Under the pieces are notes generated by a model that did not search any database, was not told the DNA's origin, and saw only the letters and a list, made by a program, of their open reading frames with translations. Shown here piece by piece: positions 1 through 8,080 of a stretch of 64,000 nt of DNA. How positions within the stretch are numbered: the first letter of the stretch is position 1; each line of letters begins with the position of its first letter. The DNA comes from DASQYE01 sp036389315 (GTDB lineage Bacteria; Acidobacteriota; Blastocatellia; Pyrinomonadales; Pyrinomonadaceae): positions 124,001 through 188,000 of the forward strand of contig DASVQF010000040.1 of the NCBI GenBank assembly GCA_036389315.1. The letters run 5' to 3'. Made by a program: the position numbers and the translations under genes.

Positions 1-1168
1 TCTGGGCCAGGAGCGCACGGGCCTGCGCCGAGACGCGCGCGGCCGGAATCAGGTTCCCGGCAAAGGGCACGCGCCCGAGGCCCGTTACCGGATCGCCCGT
101 CGCCGGGTCGTAAATCTGGAACGGGTAGGCGCTCAGGTCGAAGAACCCGGCGGCGTTTGGCGTGCGTGCCGCAAGGATGGGAACGGTCGTGCGAACGGAG
201 CCTCCCTCTTTACTGCGTGTCCCCTGGTAGTCGCCGAAGATGAAGTTCTTGTCCTTGATAATCCTCCACCCGAAGGAGCCGCCGAACTGGCTCCAGACCT
301 GATCGGGGATGATCTTGCCGGTCAGGGGGTCTGGCGTGACTTCGCTGAAGGGGTCGCGCGCCTGTGTCAGATCGTTGCGGCGAAACATGAAGATGCTGCC
401 GTGCGGGTCGTTCGAGCCCGAGCGGGTCTGCGCCGTGACGACTCCGGCCGTCGCCTGCCCGAACTCGGCGTCGTAGTTCTGCGTCGTCACCTTGGCCTGC
501 GTGACGGATTCGAGCGTCGGGTTGATGACGATGATGCCGAGGATCGGGTCGCGATTGTCGGTTCCGTCCAGTTGGTAGGAAGTGCCGCTGAAGTGCTGGC
601 CGTTGACCATGATCTGGGTGGAGCCCTGCGGGTTCTCGCTCGCGGCGTGCTGCCAGCCCGGGAGCTGCTGCGTGCCCGGCGTGAGCAGCAGGAAGCGCGT
701 GAAGTTGCGGTCAAAGGTCGGAAGCTCCTGCACCTGTCGCTGGCTGAAATTGGTGGCGACATCGGCGCGGTCTGTCTTGAGGCTCAACTCCACGCCGTCG
801 GCGCTCACCGTGACGGTCTCGGTCAGGGCCCCGACTTCTAAATGGAAGTCTGCGTTGGCCGCCACGTCCACCTGGACTGTAACCTCCTGTTCAGAGGTCT
901 TGTAGCCTTGTTGCTCGATTTTGACCAGATAACGGCCGGGGATCAGGTTCGTGGCGCTGTAGTTGCCGTCCTCGTTGGTCTGGACTGTTCGGGAAGTATT
1001 TTTGGTTAAATCCGTGACGGTGACGGTCGCGCCGACGACGGCCGCCCCCTGCGGGTCTGTCACAGTGCCATTGATACTGCCGTAGACGGCCTGGGCCCGC
1101 GCGTCTACACAGAGCATGAACGCGAGCAATAGGCTCAGGACGAGGTGGGAAAGTTTGCTGCTCGGCAT
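1..1168 (-). CDS. TonB-dependent receptor with N-terminal carboxypeptidase regulatory-like domain (partial, 3' end off window)
   Basis: Reading the minus strand from the ATG at 1168 gives 389 codons with no stop before the window edge, so only the N-terminal part is present. It begins with a signal peptide (MPSSKLSHLVLSLLLAFMLC, ending near DARAQ). Residues about 28-115 form a CarboxypepD_reg/CnaB-like beta domain (GSINGTVTDPQGAAVVGATV, then EDGNYSATNLIPGRY). A TonB plug follows from about residue 120, with FLLLTPGTQQ, YQLDGTDNRDPILG and GVVTAQTRSGSNDPHGSIF. A ribosome binding site GGAGG lies 9 bases upstream of the start. By family it is an outer-membrane beta-barrel importing large substrates. 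The substrate cannot be told. A second member of the family lies at 48619-51264. Confidence 0.9.
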   Translation of the reverse strand, partial: MPSSKLSHLVLSLLLAFMLCVDARAQAVYGSINGTVTDPQGAAVVGATVTVTDLTKNTSRTVQTNEDGNYSATNLIPGRYLVKIEQQGYKTSEQEVTVQVDVAANADFHLEVGALTETVTVSADGVELSLKTDRADVATNFSQRQVQELPTFDRNFTRFLLLTPGTQQLPGWQHAASENPQGSTQIMVNGQHFSGTSYQLDGTDNRDPILGIIVINPTLESVTQAKVTTQNYDAEFGQATAGVVTAQTRSGSNDPHGSIFMFRRNDLTQARDPFSEVTPDPLTGKIIPDQVWSQFGGSFGWRIIKDKNFIFGDYQGTRSKEGGSVRTTVPILAARTPNAAGFFDLSAYPFQIYDPATGDPVTGLGRVPFAGNLIPAARVSAQARALLAQ

Positions 1169-1595
1169 GGGGAAAGCCTCCTTCAGTGAAACGCAAACAG
1201 CCAGTCCGATTAAGCAGCTAAGGCTGACCGGAGAAACGGCAATCCTACAATGAAGATTGTCGAAAGAATAGAGCTTCAAACGTTATTGCTCAATGATCTT
1301 CGAGCCCGCTTGATTACGATCTATTAAGCCGTTAAGAAGATGGGAAGCCAGCGATGACCGAACCCGAGCGCCGGGCCCAATTCCGCTGTTAAATGATCGG
1401 GCTCTATATATCATATTGTTGTCCTGGACAACAATCTAAATTTTGCCGAATGTCGCCAATTTTTGGGGGCCACGGATTTTTCCGCGAAATTGTTATATGA
1501 TGAGGCCCGCGCAAGTGTTCTTCAGTTCGGAGCACAAATATTCTTACCGCACCGTCAGGCTCGTTCTTCTAAAAAACTCCGTCGAGACTTCCGTC
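1169..1595. other. Divergent intergenic region, AT-richer, with promoters for both flanking genes
   Basis: These 427 bases separate the divergent TonB receptor and TPR genes and are clearly richer in A and T than the coding DNA around them. An open frame runs in from 1443, but it lacks a signal peptide at its start and has no ribosome binding site, so it is not taken as coding. The only strong structure is the palindrome at 1415-1435, listed separately. Confidence 0.5.
1415..1435. promoter_or_regulatory. Perfect 21-bp palindrome, candidate operator
   Basis: Arms ATTGTTGTCC and GGACAACAAT surround a single central T, giving ten perfectly paired positions. It lies about 160 bases before the TPR gene start and 250 before the TonB receptor start, directly after a TATATATCATA stretch that could hold a -10 box. 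Size and symmetry fit a dimeric repressor site. The regulator is unknown. Confidence 0.45.
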
Positions 1596-2648
1596 ATGAG
1601 AAGACTTTTATGCCGATTGCCAGCCGTCCTCCTCGCAGCCGCTCTCTCTGCCGTCACGGCCGCAGCGCAGAGCGCGCCGCGCACGCCCGCTCAACCGCAG
1701 AACAACTCTTCGATAGTCACGCAGGCGCAGAGCCTTCTGGACGCCGGGCAGATAGATTCCGCGATAGAGATGCTGAGCGTCGCCGCGAGGTTCAAAGCGG
1801 GCGACGTGCAGGTCAAGTATCTGCTCGGGCTGGCCTACTATCGTAAGAGCGATTACCGGCGGGCGATAGAACATATCTCTGCCACGGTCGCGCAGACGCC
1901 CCCAACGAGCCGCCAGTATCGAGAGGAAGTCCAGATACTAGGGCTCTCGCACTACCTTCTGGGCCACCTGCGCGAGGCCATCCCCTATCTTGAGCGGCTC
2001 CACGCGTGGTGGCCCGAGAGCACGGAGATCGCCTACGCCCTCGGCCTCAGCTACATACACACGCGCAACACGGACAAGTCGCGCGAGACCTTCGCGCGCA
2101 TGTTCAATGTTGGGCCCGCGACCGCCTCCGCCTACCTCGTCAACGCGCAGATGATGGTGCGCCAGCAATTTGAAGAGCTGGCCGAGAAGGAGCTGGAAAG
2201 GGCCGTCCAGCTAGACCCTCGACTGCCGCAGGCCAACTTCCTCTTGGGCGAGATGTACATCTTTCACGCCAGGGTGGGCGAAGGCATCGCGCTGCTCGAA
2301 AAAGAGATCGCCTTGAATCCGGCCTTCGGCATGGCCTACTACCGTCTCGGCGAGGCTTACACCCGCCAGCTCAAGTGGGACGAGGCCGTGGGCCCACTAC
2401 AGAAGTCCATCTGGCTCAACCCGTACTTCAGCGGCCCCTACATAGTGCTCGGCAAGGTCTACTTGAAGAAGAATGACCTGGCCAATGCCGAGAACATGCT
2501 GCGCCACGCCGTACAGATGGACGTGAACAACTTCTCGGCGCACCACCTCCTCGCGCAGGTCTTGCAGCAATCGAACCGCGCCGACGAGGCTAGAAGAGAG
2601 TTCGAGCTGGCCGAAAGGCTCAGAACCAAGACGGACAAAGAGCCGTAG
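1596..2648 (+). CDS. Secreted TPR-repeat protein, partner of the following CRTAC1 protein
   Basis: The open frame reaches back to 1443, but the ATG at 1596 starts a clear signal peptide (MRRLLCRLPAVLLAAALSAV, cut near TAAAQS), so that start was chosen, giving 350 residues. After a short Ala/Pro/Gln linker, about eight tetratricopeptide repeats fill residues 50-345, for example YLLGLAYYRKSDYRRAIEHI and YRLGEAYTRQLKWDEAVGPL. TPR arrays bind other proteins, so a periplasmic scaffolding role is likely. The stop is 10 bases before the CRTAC1 gene at 2659, so the two are probably co-transcribed. The same pairing occurs in the facing genes at 4402-7905. Confidence 0.85.
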   Translation: MRRLLCRLPAVLLAAALSAVTAAAQSAPRTPAQPQNNSSIVTQAQSLLDAGQIDSAIEMLSVAARFKAGDVQVKYLLGLAYYRKSDYRRAIEHISATVAQTPPTSRQYREEVQILGLSHYLLGHLREAIPYLERLHAWWPESTEIAYALGLSYIHTRNTDKSRETFARMFNVGPATASAYLVNAQMMVRQQFEELAEKELERAVQLDPRLPQANFLLGEMYIFHARVGEGIALLEKEIALNPAFGMAYYRLGEAYTRQLKWDEAVGPLQKSIWLNPYFSGPYIVLGKVYLKKNDLANAENMLRHAVQMDVNNFSAHHLLAQVLQQSNRADEARREFELAERLRTKTDKEP

Positions 2649-2658
2649 AAGAGCAGGG

Positions 2659-4386
2659 ATGAGGGGCATCCGTTTCATTCTCGTCAGCGGGCTCATTCTT
2701 CTCGGCCTCAGCCCGGCCTTCGCGCAGCCGTCTGCCTCGGCTTCTTCGCCGCATAGTTTTCCCGTCAGCTTCGTTGACGTGGCAGCGCGGGCAGGGCTCA
2801 CCGAAGCGGTCATCTACGGCGGCGTCGAGCGCAAAAGATTCATCATCGAGACGAACGGCTGCGGCGTGGCTTTCTTCGATTACGACTCGGACGGCTGGCT
2901 GGACGCGCTGCTGCTCGGGGGGACGCGGCTCGAAGGACTGCCGAAGGGGCGCGAGCCGACCAACAGGCTCTATCGTAACAACGCGAATGGCACGTTTACG
3001 GAGGTGACGGACAAAGCGGGCTTGCGGCGCACGGGCTGGGCCTCGGCCGTCGCCGTGGGCGATTATGACAACGATGGTCACGAAGACCTCTTTATCACCT
3101 ACTGGGGCCGGAACCTGCTCTATCGAAATAACGGCAACGGGACGTTTACCGAAGCCACCGAACGGGCGGGGCTCGCGACGACTCTCACGCGCTGGGGCTC
3201 AGGCTGCACCTTCCTGGATTACGACCGCGACGGCCGTCTTGACCTCTTCGTCGCCAACTACCTGAAGTTCGATCTGGCGAGCGCGCCCGAGCCGGGCAAG
3301 GACGCGAACTGTACCTGGAAGGGCGTGCCCGTCAACTGTGGGCCTAAGGGACTGCCGACCGATACCAATCTGCTCTATCACAATAACGGCGACGGGACGT
3401 TTACGGATGTCTCGGATACTTCGGGCGTCTCTAAAGTGCGGGGCCGTTATTCGATGACGGCGACGACGACGGATTTCAACGCCGACGGCTGGCCGGACAT
3501 CTACGTGGCGTGCGATTCGACGGCCAGCACGCTCTACCGCAACAACCGCGACGGGACGTTTACGGACGTAGCACTCGAAGCTGGCTGCGCTTACAACGAG
3601 GACGGCAATGCGCAGGCCGGGATGGGCGTGGCTACGGGGGATTACAACCGCGACGGCCTGCCGGATATTTTCAAGACGCACTTTTCCGACGACCTCCCGG
3701 CGCTGTATCGCAACAGCGGGCGCAGCTTCTTCGAGGACGCTTCAAGGGCCGCAGGCTTCGAGCACACGCGCTACGTCGAGTGGGGTACGGGCTTCGCAGA
3801 CTTCGACAACGACGGTTGGCCCGACATCTTAATCGTTACGGGCAGCGTTTACCCGGAGGTCGAACGAGTCTTCAAGGAATATCCTCATCGCGGGCCGCGC
3901 CTGGTCTACCAAAACCTGGGCGACGGCCGCTTCAAAGAGGTGACGGCCGAGAGCGGGCCCGGCGTCCTCTCTCTGAAATCGAGTCGCGGCTGCGCCTTCG
4001 GAGACTTCGACAACGACGGCGACGTGGACGTGCTCGTGATGAACATGAACGAGCCGCCGCAGCTCTTGCGCAATAGTTACAACGACGGCCGTCGGGTTGG
4101 GCCCAACAATTGGCTCACGGTGAAGCTCACGGGCACGCGCTCGAACCGCAGCGCCATCGGCGCGCGCGTCACCTTGCGAGCGGGCCAGAGTCTACAAGCG
4201 CAGGAGGTCACGAGCCAATCAAGCTACTATTCGCACAACGACCTGCGCCTGCACTTCGGCCTGGGCCCAAACCGCAAGGCCGACCAGCTAGAGATTCGCT
4301 GGCCCAACGGACAGACCGAAGTGGTCAAGGACGTGGCGGCCAATCAAATAGTGAGAATTAAAGAGGGCGCAGGTGTGGTGAAATAA
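2659..4386 (+). CDS. CRTAC1-like secreted beta-propeller (FG-GAP/VCBS repeats with ASPIC/UnbV domain)
   Basis: A 575-residue protein with a signal peptide (MRGIRFILVSGLILLGLSPA, cut after FAQ). It has seven calcium-binding FG-GAP motifs of the type DYDNDGHEDLFI, DYDRDGRLDLFV, DFNADGWPDIYV and DFDNDGWPDILI, which fold as an integrin-alpha-like propeller. The C-terminal 80 residues carry the ASPIC/UnbV domain (NWLTVKLTGTRSNRSAIGAR, then SYYSHNDLRLHFGLG). The family is secreted and calcium-binding; its biochemical role in bacteria is not settled. It follows the TPR gene by 10 bases. The homologue at 6169-7905 has the same architecture and almost the same length. Confidence 0.88.
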   Translation: MRGIRFILVSGLILLGLSPAFAQPSASASSPHSFPVSFVDVAARAGLTEAVIYGGVERKRFIIETNGCGVAFFDYDSDGWLDALLLGGTRLEGLPKGREPTNRLYRNNANGTFTEVTDKAGLRRTGWASAVAVGDYDNDGHEDLFITYWGRNLLYRNNGNGTFTEATERAGLATTLTRWGSGCTFLDYDRDGRLDLFVANYLKFDLASAPEPGKDANCTWKGVPVNCGPKGLPTDTNLLYHNNGDGTFTDVSDTSGVSKVRGRYSMTATTTDFNADGWPDIYVACDSTASTLYRNNRDGTFTDVALEAGCAYNEDGNAQAGMGVATGDYNRDGLPDIFKTHFSDDLPALYRNSGRSFFEDASRAAGFEHTRYVEWGTGFADFDNDGWPDILIVTGSVYPEVERVFKEYPHRGPRLVYQNLGDGRFKEVTAESGPGVLSLKSSRGCAFGDFDNDGDVDVLVMNMNEPPQLLRNSYNDGRRVGPNNWLTVKLTGTRSNRSAIGARVTLRAGQSLQAQEVTSQSSYYSHNDLRLHFGLGPNRKADQLEIRWPNGQTEVVKDVAANQIVRIKEGAGVVK

Positions 4387-4401
4387 GTTGAGCCGCGCGC
4401 T

Positions 4402-6168
4402 TTACGGTAAAGGCTTTAAGCGCGGGTCGAGTTCTTTCGCTTTTTGATAGGCGGCGCGGGCGGCCTCCGGTTGCCCCTTCCGCTGAAGGGCTTTGGCGAG
4501 GTTGTAGTAGGCTTGGGCGCTCGTCGGGTCGAGGGCTATGGCGGCCTGGAATCTTTCGATGGCGTCGTCGAGCTTTCCTTCCTTGAGGCGTGCCAGCCCT
4601 GTGTTGAGGGCGAAGGTGGCTGCCTGCATGTTCGACTTGAGCTTGTTGAGGCGGGCCGCCTCTTGAAACTCGCGGCGCGCGCCCTCCTGATCCCCCTTCT
4701 GGCGCAGCGCCGTGCCGAGCGTGTTGTGAATCTCCGGGGCGTTCGGAGCGAAGGTGAGCGCCGCGCGGAAGCTGGCGATGGCTTCGTCAGATTTGCCCTG
4801 CTGCTGCAAGACTGTGCCGAGGGCGTAATGGGCTTCCGGGTAATCGGCCCTGGCTTCGACGGCCGCTTTGAAACTGGCCGCAGCCTCGTCCAGCTTCGAT
4901 TGTTGCAGGAGGATGACGCCCAGCGTGTAGTGCGCTTCCTGAAGCGAGGGGCGCAGGCTCACGGCTCGCTTCAGCTCGACGACGGCTTCGTCGAGCGCAT
5001 CTCTCTGCTTGAGGGCGAGTGCTAAGTTGTAGTGCGCCTCGGCATCATCGGGCGCAAGCGCCAGCAGCTTTTTATACTCCGCGACGGCCGCCGCATAATC
5101 GCTCTTCTGAATGAGGGCCATCCCGAGATTGTGATGGGCCAACAGGTTGTTGGGCTCAAGCTTGAGCGCCGCGTTGAACTCTGCGATGGCCGCTTCGGGG
5201 TTGCGCGCCTGCACGAGCGCGAGCCCGAGGTCGTTACGGGCCTGTACGAAGTCCGGCTTGAGGCGCACCACCTCGCGCAAGGCTTCCACGGCTCCTTCCG
5301 GGTTCTCGTCCTGTTGCAGCGCAAGGCCCAGGGCATGACGAGCCTCCACAAACTCTGGCGAGAGCTTGACGGCAAGCTGTAGCTCGTTGATGGCCGCCGT
5401 CAACTCGCCCTTCTTTTGCAGGGCCAGGCCCAGGTAGTAATGAGCGTTCGTGTGAGCGGGCATGAGGCGCGCGGCCGTCGTCAGAGCTTCTATGGCTCCG
5501 GCCGTATCGCCGGAGAACCAGCGCGCCGCGCCCAGGTAATAATGGGCTTCGCCGAAATCCGGCTTGAGGCGGACGGCCCGTTCATATTCCGCGACGGCCT
5601 CCGGCAGAGAGCCTTTGATGCCGAGCGCGTAGGCCAGAGACGAATGGGCTTCCGCCACGTTGGGCCCAAGGCGGACGGCCTCGCGAAACTCTCTGAGCGC
5701 CCCTTCAAGATCGCCCTTCTGTTGCAGCGCAGCGCCGAGCGAGAGGTGGCCTTCGGCCTCTTCGGGTTTCATCCCCGTGGCCTGCCTGAAAGCCGCTACG
5801 GCTCCGTCAACGTCGCCCGATTGCTGCAAGGCGTCGCCGAGACCTAACTGGGCCTCGTAGAAGCCCGGATGAATCTTCAAGGCTTTGCGGAAAGCGTCGG
5901 CCGCCGCGCGCAGGTCGCCCTTCCTCGCCAGGGCTATGCCGAGCCCGTTGTAGGCCGGGGCGAAGCCGGAATCGAGCCTCGTCGCCAGCACCAGCTCCGT
6001 GATCGCTCCGTCCGTCTCCTGCTGCTCTAAAAGCGCGACTCCCCGTTGGTAATGCTCAAGGGCGCTGCTGGCGGGCCGCTGCTGCCCCTGCCCGTCAGCC
6101 GTCACGCACATGAGCAGCATGAGGAGCATGCCGTAGAGCGAAGGAAGATGTAAGCTTGAGGGTCGCAT
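4402..6168 (-). CDS. Secreted TPR-repeat protein (about 15 repeats), coupled to the CRTAC1 gene upstream
   Basis: 588 residues with an N-terminal signal peptide (MRPSSLHLPSLYGMLLMLLM, cut near TADGQ). The rest is an almost unbroken run of about fifteen 34-residue TPRs, many starting AEAHYNLALALKQ or AHYYLGLALQKKG and ending in LKP or LAP. Its ATG begins at 6168, directly after the TAG (6171-6169) of the CRTAC1 gene, so the two reading frames touch with no gap, which favours translational coupling. It is longer than the TPR partner in the facing pair (350 residues). Its 3' end lies 15 bases from the 3' end of the plus-strand CRTAC1 gene. Confidence 0.86.
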   Translation of the reverse strand: MRPSSLHLPSLYGMLLMLLMCVTADGQGQQRPASSALEHYQRGVALLEQQETDGAITELVLATRLDSGFAPAYNGLGIALARKGDLRAAADAFRKALKIHPGFYEAQLGLGDALQQSGDVDGAVAAFRQATGMKPEEAEGHLSLGAALQQKGDLEGALREFREAVRLGPNVAEAHSSLAYALGIKGSLPEAVAEYERAVRLKPDFGEAHYYLGAARWFSGDTAGAIEALTTAARLMPAHTNAHYYLGLALQKKGELTAAINELQLAVKLSPEFVEARHALGLALQQDENPEGAVEALREVVRLKPDFVQARNDLGLALVQARNPEAAIAEFNAALKLEPNNLLAHHNLGMALIQKSDYAAAVAEYKKLLALAPDDAEAHYNLALALKQRDALDEAVVELKRAVSLRPSLQEAHYTLGVILLQQSKLDEAAASFKAAVEARADYPEAHYALGTVLQQQGKSDEAIASFRAALTFAPNAPEIHNTLGTALRQKGDQEGARREFQEAARLNKLKSNMQAATFALNTGLARLKEGKLDDAIERFQAAIALDPTSAQAYYNLAKALQRKGQPEAARAAYQKAKELDPRLKPLP

Positions 6169-7905
6169 CTACTTTTTCCGGCTGGAGCCTGTGATTCCTA
6201 CTCCCTCTTTGACGAAGATGAGCTGATTGGCGGCCTGTTCGCCGAGGCGGTCAATCTGCCCGCTGGGCCAACGTATCTCGATTGACTTCACCTTCTCGGC
6301 CTTGCCCAGGCCGAAATGCACGCGCAGGTCGTTCTGTGAATAGTAACTGCCCCCGGAGCGGACTTCGTCTATCTGCGCGCCGTCGGCCGTCACGCATTTG
6401 ACGCGCGCGCCGAGCCCCGCGCGGTTAGACTTTGTGCCCACGAGCTTCAGCTTGATCCAGTTGTTCCGGCTCTTCGATTCCGCGTGCAGCAGCTCCGGCG
6501 CGGCGTTCACAGGATTAATCAGAATATCCACCAGGCCGTCGTTATCATAATCGCCGAAGGCGCAGCCGCGCGCAGGGCTGGGCTCCATGACGGCCCCGCC
6601 GACCTCCGCAGAGACATCCGCGAAGCGCCCGTTCTGCAAGTTTCGATAGAGCACCTTGCGCTGTGCGTAGCCCGCTTCGGTCTTCAAACGCTCGACCTCC
6701 GGATAGACGTGCCCGTTGACCAGAAAGACATCCAGCCACCCGTCGTTATCCACGTCCACGAACCCGCACCCCCACCCGAGCCAGCGCGTATTGACGCCCA
6801 TCCCCGAAGGAAACGTCACGTCGTCGAAGACCGCTTTGCCCGTGTTGTGATAGAGCGAAGAGGTGTCGCCCGCGAAGTTTGTCTTGAAGATGTCCAGCCA
6901 GCCGTCTCGGTCATAATCGCCAGCCGCGACACCCATCCCCGCCTGCGGCTTGCCGTCAATGCTGAAAGCGCAGCCGGCCTCTACGCCCGTGTCTGTGAAA
7001 GTGGCGTCGCGGTTGTTGTGATAGAGGGCTGCGGGCGAAGAGTCGTTCGCCACGTAGATGTCGGGCCAGCCGTCATTATCGAAATCGGCCACCAGCACGC
7101 CCAGGCTGTAAGTGCCGTTCGTCTTCGTGACTCCCGATTTTTCCGAAACGTCTGTAAACGTCCCGTCGCCGTTGTTGCGATAGAGCATGTTGACGCCGCC
7201 CGCCAGCCCCGGCGGGCCGCACGCAACCATCACGCCTTTATACAGGCATGGGCCCGTTTCGGGCAGCGGCGCTGACTTCAAGTCCAGGTCTATGTAGCTG
7301 GCAACGAAGAGGTCAAGACGGCCGTCGCGGTCGTAATCCAGGAAGGCGCTGCCGGAGCCCCAGCGCGTGCGGTTATTGGCGACCCCTGCGCGCTCGGCCA
7401 CCTCCGTAAACGTCCCGTCGCCGTTGTTGCGATAGAGCGCGTTCTTGCCGAAGCCGCTGATGAAGAGGTCTGTGTGGCCGTCTCCGTTATAGTCCCCGGC
7501 GCAGACGCTCTGCCCCCAGCCCGAGCGCCTCAGCCCCGCGCGCTCGGTCACGTCCGTAAACGTCCCGTCGCCGTTGTTGTGATAGAGACGATTCGTCGGC
7601 TGCTCAGCGCCCGCCAGGCCGTCCAAACGAGTGCCGTTGACCAGAAAAATATCCTGCCACCCGTCGTCATCATAATCTATGAAGGCCGCGCCGCTCCCCG
7701 TCGTCTCAAGCAGGTATCTGTTCCTGTGCTCGTCTCCGTAGATGGTCTTGCCCGTTATGCCCGCTCTCGCAGCGACGTTGACGAACGTCACCCCCAGGTC
7801 ATTCCGCACGGAACCGAGCGCAGAGGTGTGCGCCATTGTCATGAGGCAGCAAAGCGACAGAACTGTTAAGACTCTGCTTGGTGACCGGCAGAAGAGCGTC
7901 TTCAT
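6169..7905 (-). CDS. CRTAC1-like secreted beta-propeller (FG-GAP/VCBS repeats with ASPIC/UnbV domain), second copy
   Basis: 578 residues, with a hydrophobic N-terminus (RVLTVLSLCCLMTMAHTSAL) acting as signal peptide. It carries seven FG-GAP calcium motifs (DYDDDGWQDIFL, DYNGDGHTDLFI, DYDRDGRLDLFV, DFDNDGWPDIYV, DYDRDGWLDIFK, DVDNDGWLDVFL, DYDNDGLVDILI) and a C-terminal ASPIC/UnbV domain (NWIKLKLVGTKSNRAGLGAR, SYYSQNDLRVHFGLG). It matches the 575-residue protein at 2659-4386 along its length, so the two are paralogues. It comes first in its two-gene operon, whereas in the other pair the TPR gene is first. No good ribosome binding site is visible before the ATG. Confidence 0.87.
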   Translation of the reverse strand: MKTLFCRSPSRVLTVLSLCCLMTMAHTSALGSVRNDLGVTFVNVAARAGITGKTIYGDEHRNRYLLETTGSGAAFIDYDDDGWQDIFLVNGTRLDGLAGAEQPTNRLYHNNGDGTFTDVTERAGLRRSGWGQSVCAGDYNGDGHTDLFISGFGKNALYRNNGDGTFTEVAERAGVANNRTRWGSGSAFLDYDRDGRLDLFVASYIDLDLKSAPLPETGPCLYKGVMVACGPPGLAGGVNMLYRNNGDGTFTDVSEKSGVTKTNGTYSLGVLVADFDNDGWPDIYVANDSSPAALYHNNRDATFTDTGVEAGCAFSIDGKPQAGMGVAAGDYDRDGWLDIFKTNFAGDTSSLYHNTGKAVFDDVTFPSGMGVNTRWLGWGCGFVDVDNDGWLDVFLVNGHVYPEVERLKTEAGYAQRKVLYRNLQNGRFADVSAEVGGAVMEPSPARGCAFGDYDNDGLVDILINPVNAAPELLHAESKSRNNWIKLKLVGTKSNRAGLGARVKCVTADGAQIDEVRSGGSYYSQNDLRVHFGLGKAEKVKSIEIRWPSGQIDRLGEQAANQLIFVKEGVGITGSSRKK

Positions 7906-8080
7906 TGCAACGTATTAAATGAATGTCCGGCGATAGGTGGCTTGCTCATGCCTGAAGTTAAAAGGCATGGGCGCAGGCGCGCGTAGATGATACAGGGCCA
8001 ACCCGGTAAAATCAAAAAATTGCAGACCGGGGAGGAAAAAGGAGAGAATGCTCCGGTCGTTTGAAAGGAAAGGGAAGACC

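Noticed and set aside
1443..1595. 51-codon N-terminal extension of the TPR protein
   Set aside because: The ATG at 1596 starts a proper signal peptide; the extension is AT-rich leader DNA beginning just past the operator-like palindrome.
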